In this document: piece by piece, positions 33,401-43,472 of the stretch
Numbering within the stretch: position 1 is the stretch's first letter
How the letters are laid out: every line of letters begins with the position of its first letter
Source of the DNA: Flavobacteriales bacterium
GTDB taxonomy: Bacteria > Bacteroidota > Bacteroidia > Flavobacteriales_D > Sanyastnellaceae
DNA length: 64,000 bases
Assembly: GCA_029238785.1 (NCBI GenBank)
Contig: JAQWFN010000003.1
Location: forward strand, 20,010 to 84,009
Reading direction: 5' to 3'
Made by a program: the position numbers and the translations under genes
The notes under the pieces: model-generated
The model's input: only the letters and a program-made list of their open reading frames with translations
Told to the model about the DNA's origin: nothing
Database searches by the model: none

Positions 33401-35299
33401 ATGAGTGATGCAATCAAGCACGAGTGCGGAATAGCACTTCTCCGATTGAAGCAACCGCTTCAATATTACCTCGACAAATACGGGACATCTTTTTACGGCC
33501 TTTCAAAAATGTACCTCCTGATGGAGAAACAACACAACCGCGGTCAAGATGGGGTTGGTTTGGCCAACATCAAACTCGATATCCCTGCTGGAAGAAGATA
33601 CATTTCTCGAGTGCGATCGGTTGATGAAAAGCCCATTCAAGACGTTTTTGCCAAAGTAAACCAGCGTTTTGACGAAATTCAAGATCGTCCAGACTTGCTG
33701 AACGATGTGGAGTACCTCAAAAAAAACTACGCTTTCACCGGTGAATTGTTTCTCGGACACTTGCGCTACGGAACCTACGGGAAAAACGAAATAGAAAATT
33801 GTCACCCCTTCCTTCGTCAAAACAACTGGAAAACAAGAAACTTGGTGGTTGCAGGAAACTTCAACCTCACCAATGTAGACGAGCTCTTCGGTTTGTTGGT
33901 TGAACTGGGCCAGCATCCGAAAGAAAAAGCCGACACCGTAACGGTGCTTGAAAAAATCGGACACTTTCTCGACGAAGCCAATGAGGAACTTTTTCAGCGC
34001 TTCAAAATGCAGGGTTATAACAATGCTCAAATAACTGAACTCATTGCTAAAAACCTGAATATCGCCGAAATCTTAAAGGCCTCTGCTGCTTCTTGGGATG
34101 GCGGTTATGCCATGGCCGGTCTCGTTGGTCATGGAGACGCCTTCGTTTTACGCGATCCAAGTGGAATTAGACCGGCTTATCATTATGAAGATGACGAGGT
34201 GGTGGTGGTTGCTTCTGAGCGACCAGTAATCCAGACCGCCTTTAACGTACCTTTTGAAGAGGTGCATGAATTAAAGCCCGGACATGCCATCATCATCAAA
34301 AAAGATGGAAAAGTTAGCATTGAACAAGTAAGAGAGCCGCTCGAAAGAAAAGCCTGCTCCTTTGAACGCATTTACTTCTCTCGTGGAAACGATAAAGACA
34401 TCTACAACGAGCGAAAAAAACTAGGAAACTTGATTGTTCCGCGCGTGCTTGACTTTATTGACCACGACTTAAGAAACTCCGTGTTCTCTTTCATCCCAAA
34501 TACCGCAGAAACCTCCTTTCTAGGCATGGTGAAAGGGCTTGAAGATTACTTGAACGAAGTGAAATTCCGCAAAATTCAAGCTTTGGGAAGTAATCCCGGT
34601 GAAGCTGAATTAAGAGATATTCTAAGCATTCGTCCGCGAGTAGAAAAAATCGCCCTGAAAGACGCTAAGCTGAGAACCTTCATTACTCAAGATAGTGCTC
34701 GAGACGACATGGTTGCTCATGTTTACGACATCACCTATGGCACCGTCAATCGCGGTACAGATAACTTGGTGATGATCGACGACAGTATTGTTCGCGGTAC
34801 AACCTTGAAGAAATCAATCATTCGAATTCTCGATCGTCTTGGCCCTAAACGAATTGTTGTTGTTTCCTCTGCCCCTCAAATTCGTTTTCCTGACTGTTAC
34901 GGTATTGACATGGCCAAAATGGGCGACTTTATTGCTTTCCAAGCCGCGGTAGCTCTTTTGAAAGAACGTGGTGAAGAGGAAAAACTGAACATCATCTACA
35001 GAAAATGTAAAGACCAAGAACACTTGCCCAAGGAACAAGTGAAGAACTATGTGAAAGAGGTTTATGAGACTTTGAAGTATGAAGATGTTTCTCAGAAAAT
35101 TTCAGAGCTTTTAACACCACCGGGAATTCATGCGGAAGTTCGTGTGATATACCAAACGGTAGAAGACCTACACAAAGCTTGTCCTGAAAACCCTGGAGAC
35201 TGGTACTTCACCGGAAATTATCCAACCGCAGGAGGTAATAAGGTTGTGAACAAGGCTTTCATGAACTACATGGAGGGCAAAAACGAGCGTGCATACTAA
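33401..35299 (+). CDS. PurF-like amidophosphoribosyltransferase/class II glutamine amidotransferase
   Basis: A 632-residue protein with an N-terminal Ntn glutaminase domain and a C-terminal phosphoribosyltransferase domain. The nucleophile Cys is at position 9 (MSDAIKHEC), so an eight-residue propeptide must be removed to free it, as in Bacillus PurF. QHNRGQDGVG is the glutaminase loop and VMIDDSIVRGTT (about 457-468) the PRPP loop. It is longer than classical PurF (about 500 residues) with insertions in both domains. I recall this as a second PurF paralog in Bacteroidota beside the canonical one. No other purine gene is nearby. Confidence 0.85.
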   Translation: MSDAIKHECGIALLRLKQPLQYYLDKYGTSFYGLSKMYLLMEKQHNRGQDGVGLANIKLDIPAGRRYISRVRSVDEKPIQDVFAKVNQRFDEIQDRPDLLNDVEYLKKNYAFTGELFLGHLRYGTYGKNEIENCHPFLRQNNWKTRNLVVAGNFNLTNVDELFGLLVELGQHPKEKADTVTVLEKIGHFLDEANEELFQRFKMQGYNNAQITELIAKNLNIAEILKASAASWDGGYAMAGLVGHGDAFVLRDPSGIRPAYHYEDDEVVVVASERPVIQTAFNVPFEEVHELKPGHAIIIKKDGKVSIEQVREPLERKACSFERIYFSRGNDKDIYNERKKLGNLIVPRVLDFIDHDLRNSVFSFIPNTAETSFLGMVKGLEDYLNEVKFRKIQALGSNPGEAELRDILSIRPRVEKIALKDAKLRTFITQDSARDDMVAHVYDITYGTVNRGTDNLVMIDDSIVRGTTLKKSIIRILDRLGPKRIVVVSSAPQIRFPDCYGIDMAKMGDFIAFQAAVALLKERGEEEKLNIIYRKCKDQEHLPKEQVKNYVKEVYETLKYEDVSQKISELLTPPGIHAEVRVIYQTVEDLHKACPENPGDWYFTGNYPTAGGNKVVNKAFMNYMEGKNERAY

Positions 35300-35380
35300 G
35301 CATTGAACTGCAATATTTACTGCGCTTTTTGTTTTTTTTGGTGATGAAAAAAACTCATTTTTGTTGTCTAACGGCAGGAA

Positions 35381-38302
35381 ATGAGAAAATTACTTTTGTA
35401 CTTTTTTTTCATCATCTCTACTTCTTTTTGCGCTGCTCAAAGTGTGCGTATCAACGAAGTGCAAGCTTCTAATGCTACAAGTTTTCTAGATAACGCAGGT
35501 GATTTCGACGATTGGATAGAACTCTACAACGCCAGCGACGAAGAAATTTACCTCAACGGCTGGCACCTTTCTGACGACCCGAATAACCTCACAAAATGGA
35601 TCTTTCCAGATGAACCTGAGATAGAACTTGAACCTGGTGAATTCCTTATTCTTATTGCTGATGGCGAAGAAGATGAAGGTGTTTTTCATCTCAACTTCTC
35701 ACTCAGTCAAACAGGAGAACAACTCTTTCTCTCTCAACAAATAGGTACTCCCGTTCATCAAGTTCTCTATGAATTTAATTGGCAAGATTATTCTTGGGGT
35801 TACGACGAAAATAATAATTGGGGGCTCTTGGAGCAAGCTAGTCCAGATAACCAAAACATAGGTGTTTCTCTGAACGGTAGCGCAAACTCAGCAGTATATA
35901 GTCAGGTCGGCGCTTTGCTCTCGTCACCATTTGAGCTTAGCCTTAGCGCTGCGCCCGGAGCCAATATTTACTATACAACAGACGGAACAATTCCAGACGA
36001 GTCTAGCGCCCTGTATAGCACTCCTATTCCTATTTCTGAAAACACCACCGTTAGAAGCAGGGTTTTTGAAGCAGGAAAACACCCCTCGAAAATGGCCGCC
36101 CAAAGTTATCTTTTCGAAAACAACATCAATAACCCCATAATTCATTTGGCCTGCGACCCTGCAATGTTTAACGGACCAGAAGGCATTGATAACAACGCCT
36201 TTTCTAATACTGAAATAATGGTAGACGCCGCGTTTTTTGATGAACTCGGAATTCAAAGTCACCAACAAATGATGGGGCTCAAAGTACACGCTGCTGATTT
36301 TAGAGATCAACGCAGTTTCCGACTTTATGCTCGGGGTGAATATGGTGAAAGTGTGCTCAACATGCCCGTTTTCAACGATCGAGATTACAACGATTACAAA
36401 CGTTTAATCCTCAGAAATTCAGGAAACGACGGCATTGAAATCGCCGGAGCTGGACTTCGAGATGTGCTCATTCATGATTTGTACAGAAGCATTGACGATA
36501 CCTACGGCGTTTCAGCGTCTAAGGCCGTAAATCTCTTCGTCAATGGTGAGTTCTGGGGCTTGTATAACCTTCGTGAACGTCAAGACCGCCATTGGCTGCG
36601 GAGCGTCTACGGTATTGAAGAAGATGAAGTTGATTTCTTGGAAAGAACCGCAGGAGAACCCGACACGAGAGACGAACTTGCGGGAGATTGGGACGACTTT
36701 GATCTTTTCGAACAATCGGCCATTGATCTCGATTTGAGTGATGATGAAAACTACAACTCCTTCATCCAACAAATGAACTTGAGAAACTTCATCGACTATC
36801 AAGCTTTGGAGATTTACATCGTTAACCAAGACTGGCTGAGCAACAACATGAAGTTCCACAAAACCCACGACCCTGAGGGAAAATGGAATTGGGTAATTTG
36901 GGATACCGATTGGGGCTTTGGTACCTACTACCCCGCCTACCCTCACGGTTTTCCTACATGGAATGCACTTAATTTTGCCACGTCCATTTGGGGCGGATGG
37001 ACCACCGATGTAGAAACCGAATTGCTCCAAAACCTCATCGAGAACGAATCCTTCGTTGCTGATTTCAGCACAAGAAGTGCCGATCTCATGAACAGTTATT
37101 TAAAGCCTGAACGGGTCATCAATCAACTGCTTGTTCGAAAGGAAATCATAGAAGCTGATGTCCCTCGCCAATTAGAACAATGGGGAGGAACCATGAGTAA
37201 CTGGGAGGCTGAAACAGAATACATGGCCAGTTTTATTGCAGACCGAGCCTTCAATAACCGCCAACACTACGCAGAAAAGTTTGGTCTTGGCGAAATTCTA
37301 GAAATCACGCTCAATGACATGCCTCAAAACGCGGGTTATATTGAAGTGAATACCATCGAAACAGATGAAATGCCTTGGTCGGGATACTACTTCCAAAACC
37401 TTCCGGTTCGCCTAAAAGCAATGCCATTCCCTGGTTTCATCTTCGACCATTGGGAAGGCGATAACATTTCAAATCCCTTGAATAGTGAGATCATCATCAA
37501 CATAGAAGAAAGCCCTAATCTCACGGCTGTTTATTTGATCAATGAAGATGAAGTCAACCCCATCATCAACGAAATCAAACACGCTTCTGGAGGCATAAAT
37601 AACCCCGGAGATTGGGTTGAACTGTATAACCCTTCAAACACCCCTTTAGACATCAGCGCTTGGGTTTTTTGCGCAAATAACGACTGCTTTGAACTCCCAG
37701 AAGAAAGCGTCATTCCAGCCCAGAGCTTCATCATCCTTGCTCAAAACTTGGCAGATTTTCAAAGCCAATATCCTGGAGTCGCTGTTTTAAACACTCAATT
37801 CGAATTTGGTTTAAGTCAAAATGAAGAACTGCTCACCTTAAGTGATGATCAAGGTTTTTTAAGAGACGTGGTCGATTATGAAACGGTAAGTCCTTGGCCT
37901 TCTCCTGTGCTTCAAAACCACAGCATCGAACTTATTGATCCCGTATTAGATAATTCCTTAGGAGAAAACTGGATGACACAAGCTAAGCTGCCTTTCGGCT
38001 CACCAGGTGTGGAAAATGTACTTATTCCTATAAACGTGGAAAACCTTGATGCACAAGCCATAAAGGTGTTTCCCAATCCCTTTTCTGATTTTCTCTCACT
38101 TCAGCTACGTGATCTTCCAAAAGGCAATTACGAGCTTTCTGTGCGTGATTTATTGGGGCAAACTGTTCATCAATTAGCACAATACATTGGTGGAGATGAG
38201 CTCATTATCCTTAGAGATTTGGACAACTTAAGTCCCGGGGTTTACCTCCTTGAAATAAGCAATGGTACAAGCAGTTTTCAGGTGAAGGTCTTAAAAAGAT
38301 AG
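35381..38302 (+). CDS. CotH-kinase-domain surface protein with lamin-tail domains and T9SS type A tail
   Basis: A 973-residue secreted protein. Order: signal peptide (ends CAAQ), lamin-tail domain (about 20-150, WIELYNASDEEIYLNGW), a chitobiase-like beta domain (about 180-235, PGANIYYTTDGTIPD), a CotH kinase-like domain (about 250-640) with the metal-binding VIWDTDWGFG, a second lamin-tail domain (about 765-880, DWVELYNPSNTPLDIS), and a type A sorting tail (from VFPNPFSDFLSL, ending SFQVKVLKR). CotH proteins are known from spore coats and fungi as secreted protein kinases or adhesins. Here export by T9SS is predicted; the target is unknown. Confidence 0.9.
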   Translation: MRKLLLYFFFIISTSFCAAQSVRINEVQASNATSFLDNAGDFDDWIELYNASDEEIYLNGWHLSDDPNNLTKWIFPDEPEIELEPGEFLILIADGEEDEGVFHLNFSLSQTGEQLFLSQQIGTPVHQVLYEFNWQDYSWGYDENNNWGLLEQASPDNQNIGVSLNGSANSAVYSQVGALLSSPFELSLSAAPGANIYYTTDGTIPDESSALYSTPIPISENTTVRSRVFEAGKHPSKMAAQSYLFENNINNPIIHLACDPAMFNGPEGIDNNAFSNTEIMVDAAFFDELGIQSHQQMMGLKVHAADFRDQRSFRLYARGEYGESVLNMPVFNDRDYNDYKRLILRNSGNDGIEIAGAGLRDVLIHDLYRSIDDTYGVSASKAVNLFVNGEFWGLYNLRERQDRHWLRSVYGIEEDEVDFLERTAGEPDTRDELAGDWDDFDLFEQSAIDLDLSDDENYNSFIQQMNLRNFIDYQALEIYIVNQDWLSNNMKFHKTHDPEGKWNWVIWDTDWGFGTYYPAYPHGFPTWNALNFATSIWGGWTTDVETELLQNLIENESFVADFSTRSADLMNSYLKPERVINQLLVRKEIIEADVPRQLEQWGGTMSNWEAETEYMASFIADRAFNNRQHYAEKFGLGEILEITLNDMPQNAGYIEVNTIETDEMPWSGYYFQNLPVRLKAMPFPGFIFDHWEGDNISNPLNSEIIINIEESPNLTAVYLINEDEVNPIINEIKHASGGINNPGDWVELYNPSNTPLDISAWVFCANNDCFELPEESVIPAQSFIILAQNLADFQSQYPGVAVLNTQFEFGLSQNEELLTLSDDQGFLRDVVDYETVSPWPSPVLQNHSIELIDPVLDNSLGENWMTQAKLPFGSPGVENVLIPINVENLDAQAIKVFPNPFSDFLSLQLRDLPKGNYELSVRDLLGQTVHQLAQYIGGDELIILRDLDNLSPGVYLLEISNGTSSFQVKVLKR

Positions 38303-38462
38303 CACTTGCCGTTCTGCTTTTTGTGGCCAGAGAACCCTATTGCCCGATGAAAAGAAATGCTTTTCAAAGCGCAAAAGCCCTTAGCTTCCCAAGAGCACTC
38401 TTCTTCACGCCTCGAAACGAATACAAAAAAGCCTTAATTTTAGACATCAAACGCCATTTCTC

Positions 38463-40877
38463 ATGAGAATTACGCTACTTCTGTTCTTTACCTTTTGTTT
38501 GAGTTTAACGGGCCTCACCCAAAACGAACGATATGGATGTCATTTCTTTAAGAATGTCCACGCTCATCCAAAACCAAAAAAGCTCACTCCAGCACAACTA
38601 AAGGATTTGGAAAACAGCATTGCACGGAGCGATACCTTCAATATTGTGAAGTACACCATTGAGCTTGATGTTACCGATTATCAAGGCCAATACATTGAAG
38701 GAAACACGCAAGTGGCCTTCGAAGCGCTTTTCCCTAACCGTACAAACATCACTTTTGATCTTAAATCGCTTTCGGTAGATAGTGTGCTGTACGAAGGGCA
38801 AACATTGGCCTTTTCGCAATTCGACGATCTGCTCCGTGTTGTTTTTCCTGAAGCCCTCCCGCAAAATGAAGAAAAATCGGTCCAAGTATTCTACCAGGGC
38901 ATCCCTTATCAAGATCCCACTTGGGGCGGATTCTATCATGAGCAAGAATACATTTATAACCTCGGAATTGGACTTACCACCATCCCTCCCAACTTCGGTA
39001 AGGTTTGGTACCCGTGTTTCGACACCTTTGTTGAACGCGCTACTTATGAATACCTCATCACCTCGGCAAATGGAATGCGTGCTTTCTGCCAAGGCGATTT
39101 AGTTGAAGAAAACCTATTAGAAGGCGACACCATTCAACGTCGCTTCGTTTTCGATCACATTATACCAACGCACCTGAGTGCTATAGCTGTAGCCAATTAC
39201 CAAACTGATTTTTCCATTCACTCTGGTTTGGAGCAAGACCTCGACGTAACCCTTACCTCAAAGCCTTCTCAAGCAGAAAACATGCAGGCCAGTTTCAGCG
39301 AATTGCCACAAGCCATTGATGCCCTCGAGTGGTGGTGGGGTCCTTACGTTTGGGATCGTGTGGGCTATGTGATTACCACTGATGGAGCGCTAGAAATTCC
39401 ACAAAACATCGCGTACCCAGAAAACATGCTCACCGCAGGACAGTTGAGCAATCGTCGTTTGTTAAGCCACGAACTCGGACACCATTGGTGGGGCGATTTA
39501 ACCGTAATGCGCTCACACAACGACATGTGGATGAAAGAAGGTCCGGCAGAATACAGTGCCCACCTTGTAACAGAGTGGATTGACGGAAGAGAAGCGTTTA
39601 TCGAAGAAGTGAAAGACAATCACCTTTTTGTATTGGAAACTGCGCACAGAGCAGATAACGGTTTTCAGGTACTTTCTCCTATCATTGATGAAGAGATTTA
39701 TGGCCGACACACCTACAACAAAGGAGCTAGCGTGATGCACAACCTCCGCGCTTATTTGGGTGATTCTTTGTACCGAAGTGGTTTGAGAAGTGTTTTAGAT
39801 ACCTATCCCTACGACAACATCACCCCACAACAAATGCGCGACCAATTGACGGCATCCACGGGTGTCGATTGTGGTCCTTTCTTCGAAGCCTGGGTTTTTC
39901 AAGCAGGTTTCTCCGATTTTGTTATCGACTCTGTGAATACCGTTTACTTGCCAGAAGGCATTTATGAACATACCGTTTTCATTCAGCAAAAATTAAGAGC
40001 AGCAGACAACTTCCACGAAGCTGTTCCGCTCGAAATCTCTGCATATAACTCAGATTTTAGTAAGTTCAACGTGCTGCGAGAAGTCAGCGGACAATACAGC
40101 CAAGTGAGTTTTACAACGGAATTTAACCCTTTGTACATCGGACTCAATACCAACGGTCTTCTCAACCAAGCTCGAATGGATTACGAGTATTTTGTAAGTG
40201 AACCTTCTGGTGTTCAAAACCTTCCCTATGTAGATTTCCGCGTGGGCGTGAATAACATTACTGATTCTGCACTTGTTCGAATAGAACATCATTGGGTAGC
40301 ACCAGATAACAACAACTTAGCGCCTTACATTGATCTCATCTCTGATGCCCACTACTGGGAAGTAGACGGTGTTTGGAGTCCTGAACTCAATCTCGACGCC
40401 AGAATTTCTTACATCGCCAACGACGAGTTGGACCTCGACTGGAACATCTCCGGCCAGAATGAAAACAACATGATGTTGGTTTGGCGAGATAGTCCTGCCG
40501 ATCCGTGGATCAACTATTACGATTATGAAATGCAAAGCGGTAACCTCTTTAACGGAGGAGGAACAGTGAAAATAGAATTGCTTAGAAAAGGTCAATATGC
40601 CCTAGCAAAAGGCGATTTGGCTGCCGCTTTGGACGAACAAAACGCAGCTTTGGATGTGAGTATTTTCCCAAACCCAAGTTCAAATCGAATTCAAGTTAAA
40701 GGAGCTCCACTTAACGCAAGGTGGAACATTGTGAGCGTTCAAGGACAAAGGGTGATGAATGGAAACGTTCAAAGCGCTGTTCAAAGTATCAACATTCAAG
40801 ACCTGGCTAAAGGAACTTACTTTTTACAAATCATTCAAAACGAAACAAGCAGTACTCATAAATTTGAAGTGATCTGA
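38463..40877 (+). CDS. Secreted M1-family zinc metallopeptidase with T9SS type A tail
   Basis: An 804-residue protein with signal peptide (LTGLTQ). It has an M1 N-terminal beta domain and the zinc motif H336-E-L-G-H340 with the third ligand Glu359 eighteen residues later (KEGPAEY). The exopeptidase motif GAMEN is replaced by GALEI (308-312), so aminopeptidase specificity is doubtful. The last ~75 residues form a type A sorting tail (IFPNPSSNRIQV, then GTYFLQII). It probably degrades external proteins or peptides as food. It lies 160 bases after the CotH gene and may be separately transcribed. Confidence 0.9.
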   Translation: MRITLLLFFTFCLSLTGLTQNERYGCHFFKNVHAHPKPKKLTPAQLKDLENSIARSDTFNIVKYTIELDVTDYQGQYIEGNTQVAFEALFPNRTNITFDLKSLSVDSVLYEGQTLAFSQFDDLLRVVFPEALPQNEEKSVQVFYQGIPYQDPTWGGFYHEQEYIYNLGIGLTTIPPNFGKVWYPCFDTFVERATYEYLITSANGMRAFCQGDLVEENLLEGDTIQRRFVFDHIIPTHLSAIAVANYQTDFSIHSGLEQDLDVTLTSKPSQAENMQASFSELPQAIDALEWWWGPYVWDRVGYVITTDGALEIPQNIAYPENMLTAGQLSNRRLLSHELGHHWWGDLTVMRSHNDMWMKEGPAEYSAHLVTEWIDGREAFIEEVKDNHLFVLETAHRADNGFQVLSPIIDEEIYGRHTYNKGASVMHNLRAYLGDSLYRSGLRSVLDTYPYDNITPQQMRDQLTASTGVDCGPFFEAWVFQAGFSDFVIDSVNTVYLPEGIYEHTVFIQQKLRAADNFHEAVPLEISAYNSDFSKFNVLREVSGQYSQVSFTTEFNPLYIGLNTNGLLNQARMDYEYFVSEPSGVQNLPYVDFRVGVNNITDSALVRIEHHWVAPDNNNLAPYIDLISDAHYWEVDGVWSPELNLDARISYIANDELDLDWNISGQNENNMMLVWRDSPADPWINYYDYEMQSGNLFNGGGTVKIELLRKGQYALAKGDLAAALDEQNAALDVSIFPNPSSNRIQVKGAPLNARWNIVSVQGQRVMNGNVQSAVQSINIQDLAKGTYFLQIIQNETSSTHKFEVI

Positions 40878-40968
40878 TCGCATATTTTTATGCTGACCCC
40901 TGAATTAAAATCTTCGAAAATCAACATTCGTTAATCCTTGTTCGATATTCTTTGCCATCGCAAACGGC

Positions 40969-41994
40969 TCATTCCCCTGCTATAAAACGAATCGTCTTAA
41001 TAATCGCCTCCACCTCTCTAATATATTCTCGTTTATTGAAGTAGGGTGCATAAGCGTAGCCGTCTATTGTAACCAACTCATTGGTGTTGGGATTAAGCAG
41101 TGAAATGCTGTAAAACGGACCGCCCATAAACTCCCCATCCATTTTCCAAAGACCGCGCACCTCAGAAGCAAATTCTTTGTTGAAAGACACCTCTTCGTAG
41201 GTAGGATAAAATAGGTATTCAGTAGTCATGTAGCTTCCTTCGATGGATCCCGGAACATGAGCTTTAAGCATGGAGTCGCGACGAGAAAGAATATAACTTT
41301 GAGAGAACAGGGTATCAGACACGTAAGGTGTTTTGTAAACAAAGAAACCCTGTTGCACATCGTGATTACGCCCGCCCTTCAGTCGTGTCATTTGCCTGTC
41401 AATCCACAAAAAGTCTTCCGTATCTACCTTAATCTCGCAATCCTTGGGAATCGCCATGTACATCTTGTGTTTTGTTTCAAGTGCACGCACAATAGGTTCA
41501 GACTGGTAGCGCTTGTTCAGGGCACCCAAGCGGTTCAGTTCAGCTTGTTTAAAAGCAGCCAACATGAACTCCCCCTTCTCTTTAACCGCCTCAATAAAGG
41601 CGGCTTCATCTCTCGCAAATACGTGAACAAACACCTGGTCTTTTGCATATTTATTTTGTAGCACTTTCACGCTCGGTTCTTGCGTGTCTATCCTTAATTC
41701 AATGTCGCCTAAAATCACATTTCTATGGGGCTTCCAGAATCGGTCAAACTGACTAGGATCCACGTGTACTAAATCGAATTCCGTCTCCGCTTGTGGTAAA
41801 AGTGCATAGGACTTGTAAAAGATTTCGCGAAGGGCATCACCGGCTGCTCCGTCAAAATCAGCCTTACTCATGACAACAATAATTTCTCCAGATGCTCCAA
41901 CAAAACCAGGAAGGTATGCCTCGTTAGATGCTTTCTCGTTGCAAGAAAACAGGAGGATTGCTAAGGAAATAATCAGTAAAATTGGCTTTTTCAT
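40969..41994 (-). CDS. DUF4837 family lipoprotein
   Basis: A 341-residue lipoprotein: the signal ends in the lipobox LLFSC near residue 18. The early segment SGEIIVVMSKADFDG and the C-terminal GPFYSISLLNPNTNELVTIDGYAYAP match what I recall of DUF4837, a family confined to Bacteroidota with no assigned function. It overlaps the lytic transglycosylase gene by four bases (ATGA) and is the last gene of the panC-tatA operon, so an envelope role linked to cell-wall turnover is plausible. Confidence 0.85.
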   Translation of the reverse strand: MKKPILLIISLAILLFSCNEKASNEAYLPGFVGASGEIIVVMSKADFDGAAGDALREIFYKSYALLPQAETEFDLVHVDPSQFDRFWKPHRNVILGDIELRIDTQEPSVKVLQNKYAKDQVFVHVFARDEAAFIEAVKEKGEFMLAAFKQAELNRLGALNKRYQSEPIVRALETKHKMYMAIPKDCEIKVDTEDFLWIDRQMTRLKGGRNHDVQQGFFVYKTPYVSDTLFSQSYILSRRDSMLKAHVPGSIEGSYMTTEYLFYPTYEEVSFNKEFASEVRGLWKMDGEFMGGPFYSISLLNPNTNELVTIDGYAYAPYFNKREYIREVEAIIKTIRFIAGE

Positions 41995-43445
41995 GAGCTT
42001 CTCTTTTGAATCTTTAGTTTCTGACCCAATTTCAAGTTCTTACTATTCACTCCGGGGTTGAGTCGTTCGATATCGCTGGAGGATACTCCTGGGTAAAGCT
42101 TGGCAATGTCCCAAAGCGTATCTCCTCTTCTTACCGTATGATAAATATAATCACCTGTTCCATTATCACTAGTCTTCGAATTGATTTTTGGCGCCTCTTT
42201 TGTCGAATTCTTAGCACCGTAAAGCACCAATTTTTGACCCGGCCTTATCATATTTCCACGGAGATTATTCCATGCTCGTAAATCACTCACGCTAACGCCA
42301 TTTCGCTGAGCAATAACACCAAGCACATCGCCGCTCCTTACGGTGTAATAAGACTGGCTACCTTTTGCCGCAACACGCTCCTCAATGTATTCTTCAATGA
42401 GCTCTGGTTTATAGTTCAGCATGCTGTCTTTGTAGCTGATGAAGTTCTTGCATTCATCGCGATATAAGCGCAGCACCATAGGCCCTTGATTTCCCGGAAT
42501 AACCTTCTTTGTGTAGAGTGGGTTTAACCACACCAACTCTTCTTCGCTCATGTTGGTGTAGGCTGCAATTTGATCAAATCGCAATTTTTCCCGAACCATA
42601 ATGGTGTCGCTTTCAAAAAGTCCTATCGACATTCCATCAGGGTAAATGTTGTGTTCTGTGGCGAAGGTCATCGCGTAGTTCACTGCAATAAAGGCAGGCA
42701 CATAACCGCGCGTTTCTTTGGGTAAAAAAGGACGAATTCCCCAATAGGTCGTTTTACCTCCGCTTCTTCGAATCGCCTTGTTAACGTTTCCTGGTCCGGC
42801 ATTATAAGCTGCCAATGCCAAGAGCCAATCATCGTAGAGCGAGTGGAGTTTTTTGAGATAACGGCAAGCGGCTTCTGTTGCCAAAAGCGGGTCTGTTCGC
42901 TCATCGTAATAAGAATTGACTTCCAAACCATAAGCTTTACCCGTGGCATACATGAATTGCCAGAGTCCAGTAGCTCCAACACGAGATCTTGCGTGCGGAT
43001 TGAGGGCAGACTCAACCACAGCCAGGTACTTTAATTCTAAAGGAATGTTGTGTTTGGCTAAATGCTCTTCGAACATTGGGAAGTAGAATTGCGACACATC
43101 GAGCATTCGGCTCATCTGTTTTCTTCTTTTACCCGTATAAAACTGAATGTAGCTCTCTAGTTCAGGACGGTACGCCATATCAATAGGCGTTTCCATGTCT
43201 AGTGCATTTAAGCGATGAACGAGTGTAAGCGAATCCACCGTGGGCACTTCGTCCCAGTCGTATTCATAGACATTAAGGAAACAGGAGTCGAGTGAAACAC
43301 AGTTCACAGCAGCGGCCGACTCAAGAAGGAGGCGGTCGATTTCCTCTAAATAGAGTTCAGTACTGTCTGTTACAGCACTTGTTTGCGCGTGAATCACAGA
43401 CGAACCCAAAATCAAAGAAAAGAAACACAGAATAGGGATTCTCAT
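41991..43445 (-). CDS. LysM-containing lytic transglycosylase (MltD-like)
   Basis: A 484-residue exported enzyme that cleaves peptidoglycan glycan strands to anhydromuropeptides. The signal peptide ends VIHAQ. The SLT domain is about 120-235, with catalytic Glu145 in VVESALNP, then GATGLWQFM and ALAAYNAGPGNV. Two LysM peptidoglycan-binding domains follow at about 366-409 and 434-479. The layout matches MltD. ATG 43445 is chosen because the signal peptide then starts directly; an ATG 24 bases earlier adds a charged stretch. It follows tatA by 27 bases. Confidence 0.93.
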   Translation of the reverse strand: MRIPILCFFSLILGSSVIHAQTSAVTDSTELYLEEIDRLLLESAAAVNCVSLDSCFLNVYEYDWDEVPTVDSLTLVHRLNALDMETPIDMAYRPELESYIQFYTGKRRKQMSRMLDVSQFYFPMFEEHLAKHNIPLELKYLAVVESALNPHARSRVGATGLWQFMYATGKAYGLEVNSYYDERTDPLLATEAACRYLKKLHSLYDDWLLALAAYNAGPGNVNKAIRRSGGKTTYWGIRPFLPKETRGYVPAFIAVNYAMTFATEHNIYPDGMSIGLFESDTIMVREKLRFDQIAAYTNMSEEELVWLNPLYTKKVIPGNQGPMVLRLYRDECKNFISYKDSMLNYKPELIEEYIEERVAAKGSQSYYTVRSGDVLGVIAQRNGVSVSDLRAWNNLRGNMIRPGQKLVLYGAKNSTKEAPKINSKTSDNGTGDYIYHTVRRGDTLWDIAKLYPGVSSSDIERLNPGVNSKNLKLGQKLKIQKRSS

Positions 43446-43472
43446 GAAATGACAACGCGGTAAACGCACTAT

